A stretch of DNA of 64,000 bases from Gordonia zhaorongruii (GCF_007559005.1 NZ_CP041763.1:2264463-2328462), one strand, 5' to 3'; positions 41,457 to 50,360 are shown, counted from the first letter of the stretch. Notes: generated by a model from the sequence alone, not told the origin. A program made the numbers and translations.

Positions 41457-42818
41457 TCAGCCGAAGGCTCTCGCGAGCTGCTCGAGGTAGCCGTCGATCC
41501 CCACCGCCGCGGGCCCGCCCGCACACACCGAAATGGTGACGGCCCCACCGATTCCGTGCACCCCGTGCGTCATTCCGTGCACGCGCGACAGCGCGGGGAA
41601 TCCCGCGGTGAACACGACCGGGCACCCCGCGAAGACCAGATCGGCGGGTCCGCGATCGACCGAGGACACCATCGTCGCGCCGCTGACATGCGACGGCCGC
41701 GGGGCGTCGCGGCGCATGCGGACGGCCGCCGATGCCAGAACTGCGGGGGCGGCCGCCGCCACCTCTCGCTCGGCGACTCTGGATGGCGCGTTCACCCGCC
41801 TGCGAGCGGCCCGGATGTCGGCGGCGATGAGCTGTGCGCGCTCGGCGCGGTCGGGTACCTCGGTATGCAGACTCATCCCGACGGTCTGGAACCGGTTTCG
41901 GGGCAACGGGCCCGGATCCTGGTCCGGTTGCGAATCGTCCGGTGGCGACGCCCCGACGTGCGGATCGTCGAACGCGACGGTCAGCTCCACCACCGGCCCC
42001 GCGTCGGGTGCGCCGACGAATCCGGGCAGCACCTCGGCCAGCACGGCCAGTGCCCCGGCAGTGACGGGTGCGCCGCCGGGACGCACCCGGTCGGCGGGGA
42101 CGGTCAGGGTGCGCAGAACACGGTGATCGCCAGGGTCGGTGTTGAGCCGGGTCGCCGGCACCGGTCCCGGCACGGTCGCTGCCGGGTAAGACGGGCTCAC
42201 CTCGTCAGGCGGATCCCGCCGCGCCGATGCGGCGAGGCCCGCCACCGTCGTCCACGCCATGCGCGGGCCGATCAGTGCCGTGCCGCGCAGTGCTGCCAGC
42301 CGATGATCCTCCACCGCCACCGGCTGGTCCCGAACGATCGGGACCTCGCCGCCGAACAGTGCCCGGGCGATCGCCGAGACTCGTCGCCCGTCGCCGAGCG
42401 CATGCGAGATCTGCAGGACGACCACCCGCCCCGCGGCGGAGCTCGCACGAGGGACGCCCTGAACGTCGTCGAACACGTGGATGCGCCACAGCGACCGGTC
42501 CTCCCGCAACTGGGTGCCGATCAGCGCCGCCACGGCCGACCGGCAGTCGGCCCAGTCCCGACCACGCGGATGCACGACGATCGCGTCATCGCGGATACCG
42601 GTCGTCGTCCATCGCGGATAGTCCAGGTCGACGGGTACCGGCTCCACCGCCAGATGAAGGTCGGCGATCCCGGCCGCGCGGCGTCGCAGCTCGGCGGTCA
42701 GTTCAGCGTCGGACACCTCACCGGAGCGCTCGAACGCGAACAGCAGGAACTGATCGTTCCCGGTCTGCATGGACGCCCAGTACATCGCGGCGTCCGCGGG
42801 CGCCATCTCGTGCAACAA
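41457..42818 (-). CDS. WS/DGAT-like (wax ester synthase) acyltransferase homologue
   Basis: 453 residues. It follows the bifunctional wax ester synthase/diacylglycerol acyltransferase pattern: LHEMAPADAAMYWASMQTGN at the N-terminus, an active-site strand QISHALGDGRRVSAIARALF, and the C-terminal VSSVDRGPADLVFAG, close to the family's N-V-P-G-P region. The catalytic HHxxxDG reads SHALGDG: the second His and the DG are present, the first His is Ser. Activity is plausible since the second His is catalytic. Start TTG 42818 or 42815, just after AAGGAGG. Divergent from the thiolase-crotonase gene by 47 bp. Confidence 0.78.
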   Translation of the reverse strand: MLHEMAPADAAMYWASMQTGNDQFLLFAFERSGEVSDAELTAELRRRAAGIADLHLAVEPVPVDLDYPRWTTTGIRDDAIVVHPRGRDWADCRSAVAALIGTQLREDRSLWRIHVFDDVQGVPRASSAAGRVVVLQISHALGDGRRVSAIARALFGGEVPIVRDQPVAVEDHRLAALRGTALIGPRMAWTTVAGLAASARRDPPDEVSPSYPAATVPGPVPATRLNTDPGDHRVLRTLTVPADRVRPGGAPVTAGALAVLAEVLPGFVGAPDAGPVVELTVAFDDPHVGASPPDDSQPDQDPGPLPRNRFQTVGMSLHTEVPDRAERAQLIAADIRAARRRVNAPSRVAEREVAAAAPAVLASAAVRMRRDAPRPSHVSGATMVSSVDRGPADLVFAGCPVVFTAGFPALSRVHGMTHGVHGIGGAVTISVCAGGPAAVGIDGYLEQLARAFG

Positions 42819-42865
42819 GCGACCTCCTTGCCAATGCTCAATGGCAGCGTGGGAATAATGCGTGC

Positions 42866-45244
42866 ATGACCGAGTCGACCATCTCTGGAGCCATCGATCC
42901 CGCCACCCCCGTCATCGTAGGCGTCGGACAAGCATCCGAACGGCTCGACGATCCGGGCTACCGTGCAGCAGGTGAAGCCGACCTCGCGGCCGGCGCCGTA
43001 CGTGAGGCCTTCGCCGACACCGGCGCCGACCCGGACGCGGTCGCCGGCCTGATCGACGTCGTCACAGCCGTCCGCTCCTTCGAGAAGTCCAGTCCCGCAT
43101 CGTCATCGCCGCTCGGCAGACCGGACAACATGCCGCGCGCCGTGGCCGAGCGCACTGCGATGAGTCCGGGCCGCGCGGTGGAGGAGGTCACCGGAGGTCA
43201 GAGTCCCGAGCACCTGGTGCACGAGTTCGGCGCTGAGATCGCCGCGGGCCGTATCGAAGCGGTCGTTCTCTTCGGCGCGGAGGCCATGTCGACGATCCGT
43301 GCCGCGCAACGCGGAGACGACCGCCCGGACTACGGCGAGACCGTCGGCGGGCAGTTGGAGGACCGCGGATACGGCATCACCGGTCTCACCTCCCTCGAAG
43401 AGGTGCGGCACGGAGTGATGACGCCGATCGCGCAGTACTCGGTCGCCGAGAACGCCCGCAGGCACCGGCTCGGACTGTCGCAGGCCGACTACGCCGCGAG
43501 GATGGGCGAACTCTTCGCGCCGATGACCGCAGTCGCCGCCAGGAATCCCCATTCCGCTGCGCCACAGGAGTACTCGCCATCGGACCTGGTCGAACCGACC
43601 GAGTCGAACCGCCGGGTGTCCGTGCCGTACACGCGTCGCCTCGTCGCGCGCGATCAGGTGAATCAGGCCGCGGCGGTCGTTCTGATGTCGGCAGGTTGCG
43701 CACGGGCGGCGGGCATCGATCCCGCACGATGGGTGTTCGTGCACGGCCACGCCGACGCGGTGGAGCCCCCATTGCTCGGCCGGCCCGACCTGTCGCAGGC
43801 CCCTTCTGCTCCCGCGGCCGTGCGCGAGGCACTGCGGATGGCGGACATCCGCCTCGATGAGGTCGCCACCCTCGACCTGTACAGCTGCTTCCCGATCGCC
43901 GTGTCGAACGTGTGCGACGCACTCGGTCTCGAGCCGGACGATCCCCGCGGGCTCACCGCTACCGGCGGCCTCCCCTACTTCGGCGGACCCGGCAACAACT
44001 TCGCCATGCACTCGATCGCCGAGATCGTCGCAGCCGCCCGGTCCCGGCCCGGTTCGTTCGGGCTGGTGGCCGCCAACGGTGGGATCCTGAGCAAATACTC
44101 GGTCGGCGTGTACTCCACGACTCCGACTCCCTGGCGCGCCTCGACGTCGGCCGACCTGCAGCGCGAGATCGATCGCGCACCGCGTATCGAGCTGACCCGA
44201 TACGCCGACGGCCCTGCGGTGATCGAGTCGTTCACCGTTCTCGATCCCGACCTGCCCAGCCGATTCGCAGCGGTGATCGCGCGGCTTCCGGATCAGAGCA
44301 GATTCGTCGCCAATGCCGACGGCGACACCCTCCTCGACCTGCTCACCGGCCCCGACGATCCGATCGGGAGCACCGTGTTCGCCCGATCGTCCGCCTCCCG
44401 GAACGTGGTGACGGCGACCCGCGCCGAACTCGACGAGCGGCATCCGCGACATCCCGTCGGGTTCGCCGACGAGTACGAGGACCTCGACGTGCGACGCGAC
44501 GGCCACGTGCTGGAGGTCGTGATCAACCGGCCTGCGTCGCGCAATGCGATGAGTCCCGTCACGAACGCCGAGCTCGACGCGGTGTTCGACGCCTACTTCG
44601 CCGACCCCGACCTGTGGGTGGCGATCCTGACCGGAGCAGGCGACCAGGCATTCTCCTCCGGCAACGACCTCGCGGCGAGCGCCGGTGGCGGGGTGCCGAC
44701 GATTCCGGAGAACGGCTTCGGCGGTCTCACGGCACGTCGGTCCCTCCCGAAGCCCGTCATCGCCGCCGTCAACGGGTTCGCCCTCGGTGGCGGGCTCGAA
44801 GTGGCCCTCGCCTGCCACCTGATCGTCGCCGATGAGCAGGCCACATTCGGACTGCCCGAGGTACGCGTCGGGTTGATCGCCGCGGCGGGCGGTCTGGTCC
44901 GCCTCCCGCGCACGCTCCCACCGGCGCTGGCCCGAGACATGATCCTCACCGGGCGTCGACTCGACACGACCGAGGCCCTCGCTCACGGTCTGGTCTCGCG
45001 CATCGCGCCGCACGGCGGCGTGATGGATGCCGCGCGCCGGGCCGCCGCGGAGATCCTCAGGGGCTCACCTTCGTCGGTTCGCGCATCGATCGCCGCCATG
45101 TCGGCCGCCGACGCCGAACCGGACACCGTCAGTGCTGTCCGCGGCAGCCTCGGCGCGCTCGACTCCGTGCTCGTCAGCCAGGACACCCACGAGGGGATCA
45201 TGGCCTTCGTGGAGAAACGCGAGCCACGCTGGACGGGCCGGTAG
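42866..45244 (+). CDS. Thiolase-like / enoyl-CoA hydratase fusion protein
   Basis: A single 792-residue frame. Residues 1 to about 525 are a thiolase-superfamily domain of the actinobacterial acetyl-CoA acetyltransferase-like type (VIVGVGQASERLDD, LFGAEAMSTIRAA, GGPGNNFAMHSIAEIV). The position of the thiolase nucleophile reads TGGQSPEHLV with no Cys. Residues about 535-792 are a complete crotonase: VLEVVINRPASRNAMSP, AFSSGNDLAAS, NGFALGGGLEVALACHLIV and FGLPEVRVGLIAAAGG, with both catalytic-position Glu residues. No stop or new start lies between the parts. ATG 42866 begins the thiolase part. Likely acyl-CoA metabolism; substrate unknown. Confidence 0.82.
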   Translation: MTESTISGAIDPATPVIVGVGQASERLDDPGYRAAGEADLAAGAVREAFADTGADPDAVAGLIDVVTAVRSFEKSSPASSSPLGRPDNMPRAVAERTAMSPGRAVEEVTGGQSPEHLVHEFGAEIAAGRIEAVVLFGAEAMSTIRAAQRGDDRPDYGETVGGQLEDRGYGITGLTSLEEVRHGVMTPIAQYSVAENARRHRLGLSQADYAARMGELFAPMTAVAARNPHSAAPQEYSPSDLVEPTESNRRVSVPYTRRLVARDQVNQAAAVVLMSAGCARAAGIDPARWVFVHGHADAVEPPLLGRPDLSQAPSAPAAVREALRMADIRLDEVATLDLYSCFPIAVSNVCDALGLEPDDPRGLTATGGLPYFGGPGNNFAMHSIAEIVAAARSRPGSFGLVAANGGILSKYSVGVYSTTPTPWRASTSADLQREIDRAPRIELTRYADGPAVIESFTVLDPDLPSRFAAVIARLPDQSRFVANADGDTLLDLLTGPDDPIGSTVFARSSASRNVVTATRAELDERHPRHPVGFADEYEDLDVRRDGHVLEVVINRPASRNAMSPVTNAELDAVFDAYFADPDLWVAILTGAGDQAFSSGNDLAASAGGGVPTIPENGFGGLTARRSLPKPVIAAVNGFALGGGLEVALACHLIVADEQATFGLPEVRVGLIAAAGGLVRLPRTLPPALARDMILTGRRLDTTEALAHGLVSRIAPHGGVMDAARRAAAEILRGSPSSVRASIAAMSAADAEPDTVSAVRGSLGALDSVLVSQDTHEGIMAFVEKREPRWTGR

Positions 45245-45272
45245 GAGCCGAGCGCCTCGCCGCCGCAGAAAC

Positions 45273-45284
45273 TAGGACGTCCTA
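45273..45284. promoter_or_regulatory. Operator candidate 1 upstream of mmsA
   Basis: Perfect palindrome TAGGACGTCCTA immediately upstream of the -35 box. Its core GGAC-G-TCC is shared with operator 2. Confidence 0.65.
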
Positions 45285-45288
45285 CCTA

Positions 45289-45318
45289 TTGCATTACTTG
45301 GACTTCCAAGTTTATGGT
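45289..45318 (+). promoter_or_regulatory. Promoter of the valine catabolic operon
   Basis: -35 TTGCAT (45289-45294), 18-bp spacer, -10 TATGGT (45313-45318). The leader would be about 35 nt and carries AAAGAGG before ATG 45359, so unlike many genes here this mRNA is not leaderless. Confidence 0.6.
45296..45311. promoter_or_regulatory. Operator candidate 2, inside the mmsA promoter spacer
   Basis: ACTTGGACTTCCAAGT: perfect 7-bp arms around CT. It fills the spacer between -35 and -10 and shares the pattern T-[AT]-GGAC-[GT]-TCC-[AT]-A with operator 1. The centres are 25 bp apart. Fits a dimeric repressor that blocks the promoter. Confidence 0.65.
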
Positions 45319-45358
45319 GACCTCACCCACTCCGAATCCGAGAAAGAGGTTCCTCCAC

Positions 45359-46882
45359 ATGGGCGAGCTGCGCACCATCGACCACTACATCGACGGCCGT
45401 CGAGTCGCAGGCAAGGGCGACTCCGCCGACGTCTACGACCCCAGCACCGGCGCCGTTCAGGCACAGGTGCCGCTAGCCACCACCGCCGACGTCAACGCCG
45501 CCGTCGCGTCGGCCGCCGTGGCCCAGCGCGAATGGGCGTCGTGGAACCCGCAGCGTCGCGCTCGCGTCATCATGAAGTTCATCGATCTGGTGAACCAGAA
45601 CATCGACGAGCTCGCCGACATGCTCTCCTCCGAGCACGGCAAGACCCTCCCCGATGCCCGCGGCGACGTCCAGCGCGGCATCGACGTCATGGAATTCTCG
45701 GTCGGCATCCCGCACCTGCTCAAGGGCGAGTACACCGAAGGCGCGGGCAGCGGAATCGACGTGTACTCGATGCGCCAGCCGCTCGGCGTGGTCGCCGGCA
45801 TCACGCCGTTCAACTTCCCTGCGATGATCCCGCTGTGGAAGGCCGGCCCGGCCCTCGCGTGCGGCAACGCCTTCGTCCTGAAGCCGTCCGAGCGCGACCC
45901 GTCCGTTCCCGTCCGCCTCGCGGAACTGTTCACCGAGGCCGGCCTGCCGGATGGTGTGTTCCAGGTGGTCCACGGCGACAAGACCGCCGTCGACGCGCTG
46001 CTGCACAATCCGACCGTCAAGGGCGTCGGCTTCGTCGGCAGCTCCGATATCGCGCAGTACATCTACGAGACCGCCGCCGCCAACGGCAAGCGCAGCCAGG
46101 CTTTCGGCGGCGCCAAGAACCACATGATCGTCATGCCCGACGCCGATCTCGACCAGGCCGTCGATGCCCTGGTGGGCGCGGGCTACGGCTCAGCGGGCGA
46201 GCGGTGCATGGCCATCTCGGTGGCCGTCCCGGTCGGCGAGGAGACGGCGAATGCACTGCGCGCGAAGCTGATCGAGCGTGTTGAGAAGCTCCGCGTCGGC
46301 CACAGCCATGACACGACCGCCGACTACGGGCCGCTCGTCAGCGCTCAGGCCCTCGAACGCGTGAAGTCGTACATCGCCAAGGGCGCCGAGGAGGGCGCGG
46401 AACTCGTCATCGACGGCCGTACCCGCGGTGCCGACGACACCGAGTTCGACGGCACCGACATCACCGGCGGCTACTACGTCGGCCCGACCCTCTTCGACCA
46501 CGTCACCAAGGACATGACGATCTGGACCGACGAGATCTTCGGACCGGTCGTGACCATCGTGCGCGCCAAGGGCTACGACGAGGCGCTCTCGCTCCCCTCA
46601 GAGCACGAGTACGGCAACGGCGTCGCGATCTTCACCCGCGACGGCGACGCGGCACGCGATTTCACCTCGCGGGTCGAGGTCGGCATGGTCGGCGTCAACG
46701 TTCCGATCCCCGTGCCGGTTGCCTACCACACGTTCGGCGGCTGGAAGCGCTCCGGATTCGGTGACCTGAACCAGCACGGCCCGGCGTCGATCATGTTCTA
46801 CACGAAGACGAAGACCGTCACGTCGCGCTGGCCCTCGGGCATCAAAGACGGCGCGGACTTCTCGATCCCGACGATGGACTGA
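45359..46882 (+). CDS. mmsA: Methylmalonate-semialdehyde dehydrogenase (acylating)
   Basis: CoA-dependent aldehyde dehydrogenase that converts methylmalonate semialdehyde to propionyl-CoA in valine breakdown. Blocks: GVVAGITPFNFPAMIPLWKA, AFGGAKNHMIVMPDADLDQA and the catalytic Cys in YGSAGERCMAISVAV. 507 residues, normal. ATG 45359 follows AAAGAGG; a start at 45314 would lie inside the promoter. First gene of mmsA-acyl-CoA dehydrogenase-mmsB. Confidence 0.93.
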   Translation: MGELRTIDHYIDGRRVAGKGDSADVYDPSTGAVQAQVPLATTADVNAAVASAAVAQREWASWNPQRRARVIMKFIDLVNQNIDELADMLSSEHGKTLPDARGDVQRGIDVMEFSVGIPHLLKGEYTEGAGSGIDVYSMRQPLGVVAGITPFNFPAMIPLWKAGPALACGNAFVLKPSERDPSVPVRLAELFTEAGLPDGVFQVVHGDKTAVDALLHNPTVKGVGFVGSSDIAQYIYETAAANGKRSQAFGGAKNHMIVMPDADLDQAVDALVGAGYGSAGERCMAISVAVPVGEETANALRAKLIERVEKLRVGHSHDTTADYGPLVSAQALERVKSYIAKGAEEGAELVIDGRTRGADDTEFDGTDITGGYYVGPTLFDHVTKDMTIWTDEIFGPVVTIVRAKGYDEALSLPSEHEYGNGVAIFTRDGDAARDFTSRVEVGMVGVNVPIPVPVAYHTFGGWKRSGFGDLNQHGPASIMFYTKTKTVTSRWPSGIKDGADFSIPTMD

Positions 46883-46893
46883 GGCTCGCACGC

Positions 46894-48069
46894 ATGCCCT
46901 ACCCGGTTCTGACCGACGACGATCGGATCGTCGTCGAGACGGCTCGCGACTTCGCGCGCAAGAGGCTCGCCCCGTACTCGCTCACCTGGGATGCCGACAA
47001 GCATTTCCCGGTCGACGCGATGCGGGAGGCCGCATCGCTCGGCATGGCCGGCATCTACACGAGTGACGACGTCGGCGGATCCGGTCTGCGCCGCATCGAC
47101 GGCGTCCGGATCTTCGAGGAACTCGCCAGAGCCGACCCGGTGACCGCAGCGTTCCTGTCGATCCACAACATGTGCACCTGGATGGTCGACACCTACGGCA
47201 CAGACTCCCAGCGCTCCACGTGGGTGCCCGGCATGGCGTCCATGGACCTGATCGCGAGTTACTGCCTCACCGAGCCGGGCGCCGGGTCGGACGCGGCAGC
47301 ACTGTCGACGTCGGCGCGGCGCGACGGCGACGAGTACGTCCTGCGCGGCAGCAAGCAGTTCATCTCCGGCGGCGGTGTCTCGGACGTCTACGTCGTGATG
47401 GCCCGCACCGGCGACAAGGGGCCGCGCGGCATCTCCACGTTCGTCGTCGAGAAGGGCGCTCCCGGACTGTCGTTCGGGCCCGCCGAGGCCAAGATGGGCT
47501 GGCACAATCAGCCGACCGCCCAGGTGGTCTTCGACGACGTCCGGGTCCCCGCCGCGAACCTGCTCGGCGGCGCCGACGGCGAGGGCACCGGCTTCTCGAT
47601 CGCCATGAACGGGCTCAACGGCGGGCGGCTCAACATCGCTGCGTGCTCGATGGGCGGCGCACAGGCCGCGTACGACGCAGCCCTGCAGTACACAGCCGAG
47701 CGAGAGGCATTCGGCACTCCCCTCATCAAGGAGCCGACGATCAGCGCGACCCTCGCCGATATGGCGACGTCGCTCGAGGCCTCGCGCCTGATGCTGTGGC
47801 GGGCTGCGGAAGCGCTCGACGCCGGGGACCCGGACAAGGTGCAGCTGTGCGCGATGGCGAAGCGGTTCGTCACCGAGACCTGTTACACGGTGGCCGATCA
47901 GGCGCTGCAGTTGCACGGCGGATACGGCTACCTGCACGAGACGGGAATCGAGAAGATCGTCCGCGATCTGCGCGTGAACCGGATTCTGGAAGGAACCAAC
48001 GAGATCATGCGGATGGTGATCGGCCGAGCCGAAGCCGCCCGTGTCACAAGCGAAAGGACCAACCGATGA
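46894..48069 (+). CDS. Isobutyryl-CoA-type acyl-CoA dehydrogenase
   Basis: FAD-dependent acyl-CoA dehydrogenase of 391 residues, most likely oxidising isobutyryl-CoA to methacrylyl-CoA. Blocks: SYCLTEPGAGSDAAALST (FAD and substrate), GGYGYLHETGIEKIVRDLR, and the catalytic-Glu segment ILEGTNEIMRMVIGR. It starts 11 bp after mmsA and overlaps mmsB by 4 bp (ATGA). The operon position supports the valine-pathway substrate; the equivalent M. tuberculosis gene is fadE9. Confidence 0.9.
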   Translation: MPYPVLTDDDRIVVETARDFARKRLAPYSLTWDADKHFPVDAMREAASLGMAGIYTSDDVGGSGLRRIDGVRIFEELARADPVTAAFLSIHNMCTWMVDTYGTDSQRSTWVPGMASMDLIASYCLTEPGAGSDAAALSTSARRDGDEYVLRGSKQFISGGGVSDVYVVMARTGDKGPRGISTFVVEKGAPGLSFGPAEAKMGWHNQPTAQVVFDDVRVPAANLLGGADGEGTGFSIAMNGLNGGRLNIAACSMGGAQAAYDAALQYTAEREAFGTPLIKEPTISATLADMATSLEASRLMLWRAAEALDAGDPDKVQLCAMAKRFVTETCYTVADQALQLHGGYGYLHETGIEKIVRDLRVNRILEGTNEIMRMVIGRAEAARVTSERTNR

Positions 48070-48935
48070 GCACCATCGCCTTCCTCGGGCTGGGCAACAT
48101 GGGCGGCCCGATGGCCGCCAATCTGATCGGCGACGGCCATCGCGTCGTCGGCTTCGATCCGTCCGCCGACGCACTCGCCGCCGCCCGTGAGCACGGTGTG
48201 GAGCCGGCCGACTCAGCGGAGGCCGCCGTAGCCGGGGCCGACGTCGTCATCACCATGCTTCCCAGTGGCGCCATCGTGCGCTCGGTGTACGAGACCGTGC
48301 TCCCCCACGCGACACCCGGACAGCTGTTCATCGACTCGTCGACCATCTCCGTCGAAGATGCGCGCGACGTCAACAAGCTCGCCACCGACGCCGGGATACT
48401 GCAGATCGATGCGCCCGTCTCCGGCGGCGTCAAGGGTGCGACGGCGGGCGCCCTCGCGTTCATGGTCGGCGGCGACGACGCGTCACTCGCGGCCGCACGT
48501 CCGGTACTCGAGCCGATGGCAGGAAAGGTCGTCGCGTGCGGCGATCCCGGCAACGGTCAGGCGGCGAAGCTGTGCAACAACATGATCCTGGCAGTTCAGC
48601 AGGTCGCCGTCGGCGAGGCGTTCGTCCTCGCCGAGAAGCTCGGCCTGTCTGATCAGGCGCTCTACGACGTGGTGACCGGCGCGACCGGAAACTGCTGGGC
48701 GTTGCACACCAACTGTCCGGTCCCCGGCCCGGTGCCCACCGCACCGTCGGAGAACGAGTTCCGGCCCGGGTTCGCGACAGCCTTGATGAACAAGGACCTG
48801 GGGCTCGCCATGGCGGCCGTCGAATCCGCGGGATCAACCGCACCGCTCGGTACGCAGGCTGCCGATCTGTACGCTGCGTTCGCGCAGGAGAACGGCCATC
48901 TGGACTTCAGCGCCATCATCGGCACCCTGAAGTAG
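48066..48935 (+). CDS. mmsB: 3-hydroxyisobutyrate dehydrogenase
   Basis: NAD-dependent beta-hydroxyacid dehydrogenase that oxidises 3-hydroxyisobutyrate to methylmalonate semialdehyde, the mmsA substrate. N-terminal Rossmann motif FLGLGNMGGPMAANL, substrate segment DAPVSGGVKGATAGAL, and catalytic Lys in GNGQAAKLCNNMIL. 289 residues, normal. ATG 48066 overlaps the dehydrogenase stop (ATGA). The long frame beginning at 47172 is only an upstream shadow. Confidence 0.94.
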   Translation: MSTIAFLGLGNMGGPMAANLIGDGHRVVGFDPSADALAAAREHGVEPADSAEAAVAGADVVITMLPSGAIVRSVYETVLPHATPGQLFIDSSTISVEDARDVNKLATDAGILQIDAPVSGGVKGATAGALAFMVGGDDASLAAARPVLEPMAGKVVACGDPGNGQAAKLCNNMILAVQQVAVGEAFVLAEKLGLSDQALYDVVTGATGNCWALHTNCPVPGPVPTAPSENEFRPGFATALMNKDLGLAMAAVESAGSTAPLGTQAADLYAAFAQENGHLDFSAIIGTLK

Positions 48936-48969
48936 CGGACCGGAGCCCGACCGTGAATGAGGAGTGAGA

Positions 48970-49464
48970 GTGCGAGACCAACGTGACCCGATCGCACTCG
49001 CGCGGCACAACTGGGAGGACGCCGGGTGGGGCGGCGCCGTCGCCGACGGCATGGAGGCCGTCACCTCGGTGATGCGCGCGCACCAGATAATGCTGGCGCG
49101 GATCGAGCAGGAGCTCAAGCCGTTCGGGCTCACGTTCGCTCGATTCGAACTGCTCCGGCTCCTCGCCTTCAGCACTCACGGCGCGCTGCCGATCTCGAAG
49201 GCCAGCGACCGGCTCCAGGTTCACGTCTCGTCTGCCACCAGTGCCGTAGCGCGTCTCGTCGAAGCCGGACTGGTCGAGCGCCGTCCGCATCCGACGGACG
49301 GACGGACCACGCTCGTGGCGATCACCCCGGGCGGCTGCGAAGTCACCGAACGCGCGACGCTCGTCCTCAACGAGGTCTTCGCGGATATCGGGATGCCGCA
49401 GAACGAGTCCCGTGCGTTGGTCGAAGCCATCCGCAGCCTCCGACGGTCGCATGGCGACTTCTGA
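48970..49464 (+). CDS. MarR-family transcriptional regulator
   Basis: Winged-helix repressor of 164 residues. The DNA-binding part reads LTFARFELLRLLAFST, then ISKASDRLQVHVSSATSAVA (recognition helix), then the wing LVERRPHPTDGRTTLVAITP. GTG 48970 is chosen over GTG 48964 because AGGAG ends 5 nt before it. It lies 34 bp after mmsB on the same strand and may be the operon's own regulator acting at the palindromes at 45273 and 45296; that link is inference. Confidence 0.87.
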   Translation: MRDQRDPIALARHNWEDAGWGGAVADGMEAVTSVMRAHQIMLARIEQELKPFGLTFARFELLRLLAFSTHGALPISKASDRLQVHVSSATSAVARLVEAGLVERRPHPTDGRTTLVAITPGGCEVTERATLVLNEVFADIGMPQNESRALVEAIRSLRRSHGDF

Positions 49465-49638
49465 ACCGGCCGTCTCACAGAGATCAGATGACGGGACTTC
49501 CGAACAGTGTCAAGGGATCTGTGCACCGCGCTTGCGCCCCTGCGCACCCAAGCGGACCCGGGTAAGGTCGGACACGTCGCCCCGTCCGGGCGGCACCGGC
49601 CCGGGGAGGGCCGGATTGACGATCACACGGAGGGTCCC

Positions 49639-49848
49639 ATGGGAATCGCAGACGACGCACAGAACAAGGCCGAAGACCTGAAGGGACGCGCCAAGGAAGC
49701 CACCGGCGCTGCCACGAACAACGAGGACCTGAAGAACGAGGGCAAGACCGATCAGGGCACTGCCGCCGCTCGCGACAAGGTGACCCAGGTCGCCGACAAG
49801 GTCAAGGGCGGCGTCGACTCGATCAAGGGCAAGATCACCGGACGCTGA
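49639..49848 (+). CDS. CsbD-family stress protein
   Basis: A 69-residue hydrophilic protein rich in Lys, Asp, Ala and Gly, with the CsbD pattern ADDAQNKAEDLKGRAKEATG and a repeated helix AARDKVTQVADKVKGGVDSI. In Bacillus CsbD is under general-stress control; the molecular function is unknown. ATG 49639 follows GGAGGG. A perfect 18-bp terminator stem follows the stop. Confidence 0.9.
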   Translation: MGIADDAQNKAEDLKGRAKEATGAATNNEDLKNEGKTDQGTAAARDKVTQVADKVKGGVDSIKGKITGR

Positions 49849-49872
49849 CCGTCGCCGACGGACACGACCTTC

Positions 49873-49910
49873 GCGCCGGGCCGGATCGCAACTGCGATCC
49901 GGCCCGGCGC
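49873..49910 (+). terminator. Intrinsic terminator after the CsbD gene
   Basis: Perfect 18-bp inverted repeat GCGCCGGGCCGGATCGCA / TGCGATCCGGCCCGGCGC around AC, 24 bp after the stop. There is no T-run, but the stem is very stable. It can serve sugE from the other side as well. Confidence 0.75.
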
Positions 49911-49962
49911 TGCTCGTGCGAGACCACCGATTCGGCCGCGCCCCCGAACCACACCGATGCGA

Positions 49963-50295
49963 TCAGGACACCAGTTTCAGCCCGATCACGCCGGCGACGA
50001 TCGCGCCGATGCAGAGAATCCGGAGCACGCTCACCGCTTCCGCACCGGTCGCCATCGCGTAGACGACGGTGATCGTCGCGCCTATGCCGACCCACACGGC
50101 GTATGCAGTGCCGGTCGGCAAGTCCCGCATCGCGTATGCGAGACCGGCCATGCTGGCGGTCAGCGCCACGAAGAAGACGACGGTCGGAGTCAGTCGCTGC
50201 AAACCTTCGGACTTGCCGAGTGCGGTCGCCCAGACCGCCTCGAGGACACCGGATATGATCAGCACGATCCACGCCACGACGATTCCCGTCTCCAC
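49963..50295 (-). CDS. sugE: SugE/Gdx-type small multidrug-resistance exporter
   Basis: Four-helix SMR transporter, closest to the SugE/Gdx branch that exports guanidinium. Helix 1 WIVLIISGVLEAVWATALG holds the essential Glu. The Gdx-like loop is SEGLQRLTPTVV, helix 3 contains LPTGTAYAVWVGIGA, and the end is GVIGLKLVS. GTG 50295 gives 110 residues, the family norm. GTG 50352 is possible, since TATTCT lies 8 nt before it, and would add 19 hydrophilic residues. No guanidine riboswitch was recognised upstream. Confidence 0.85.
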   Translation of the reverse strand: METGIVVAWIVLIISGVLEAVWATALGKSEGLQRLTPTVVFFVALTASMAGLAYAMRDLPTGTAYAVWVGIGATITVVYAMATGAEAVSVLRILCIGAIVAGVIGLKLVS

Positions 50296-50360
50296 CGTCT
50301 TGTCGCGGACCGGGTACGGCGGGCTCGTCCGGGGCCGGACGTCGCCGGCCACTGGATTCG

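Noticed and set aside
43103..45013. Long open frame of 636 codons antisense to the thiolase-crotonase gene
   Set aside because: No family motifs, His/Arg/Gly-rich; the opposite strand carries clear thiolase and crotonase sequence.
49555..49570. Stress sigma-factor (GGGTAA-like) promoter before the CsbD gene
   Set aside because: GGGTAA is present at 49560-49565 but no GTTT-type upstream element lies at the needed distance.
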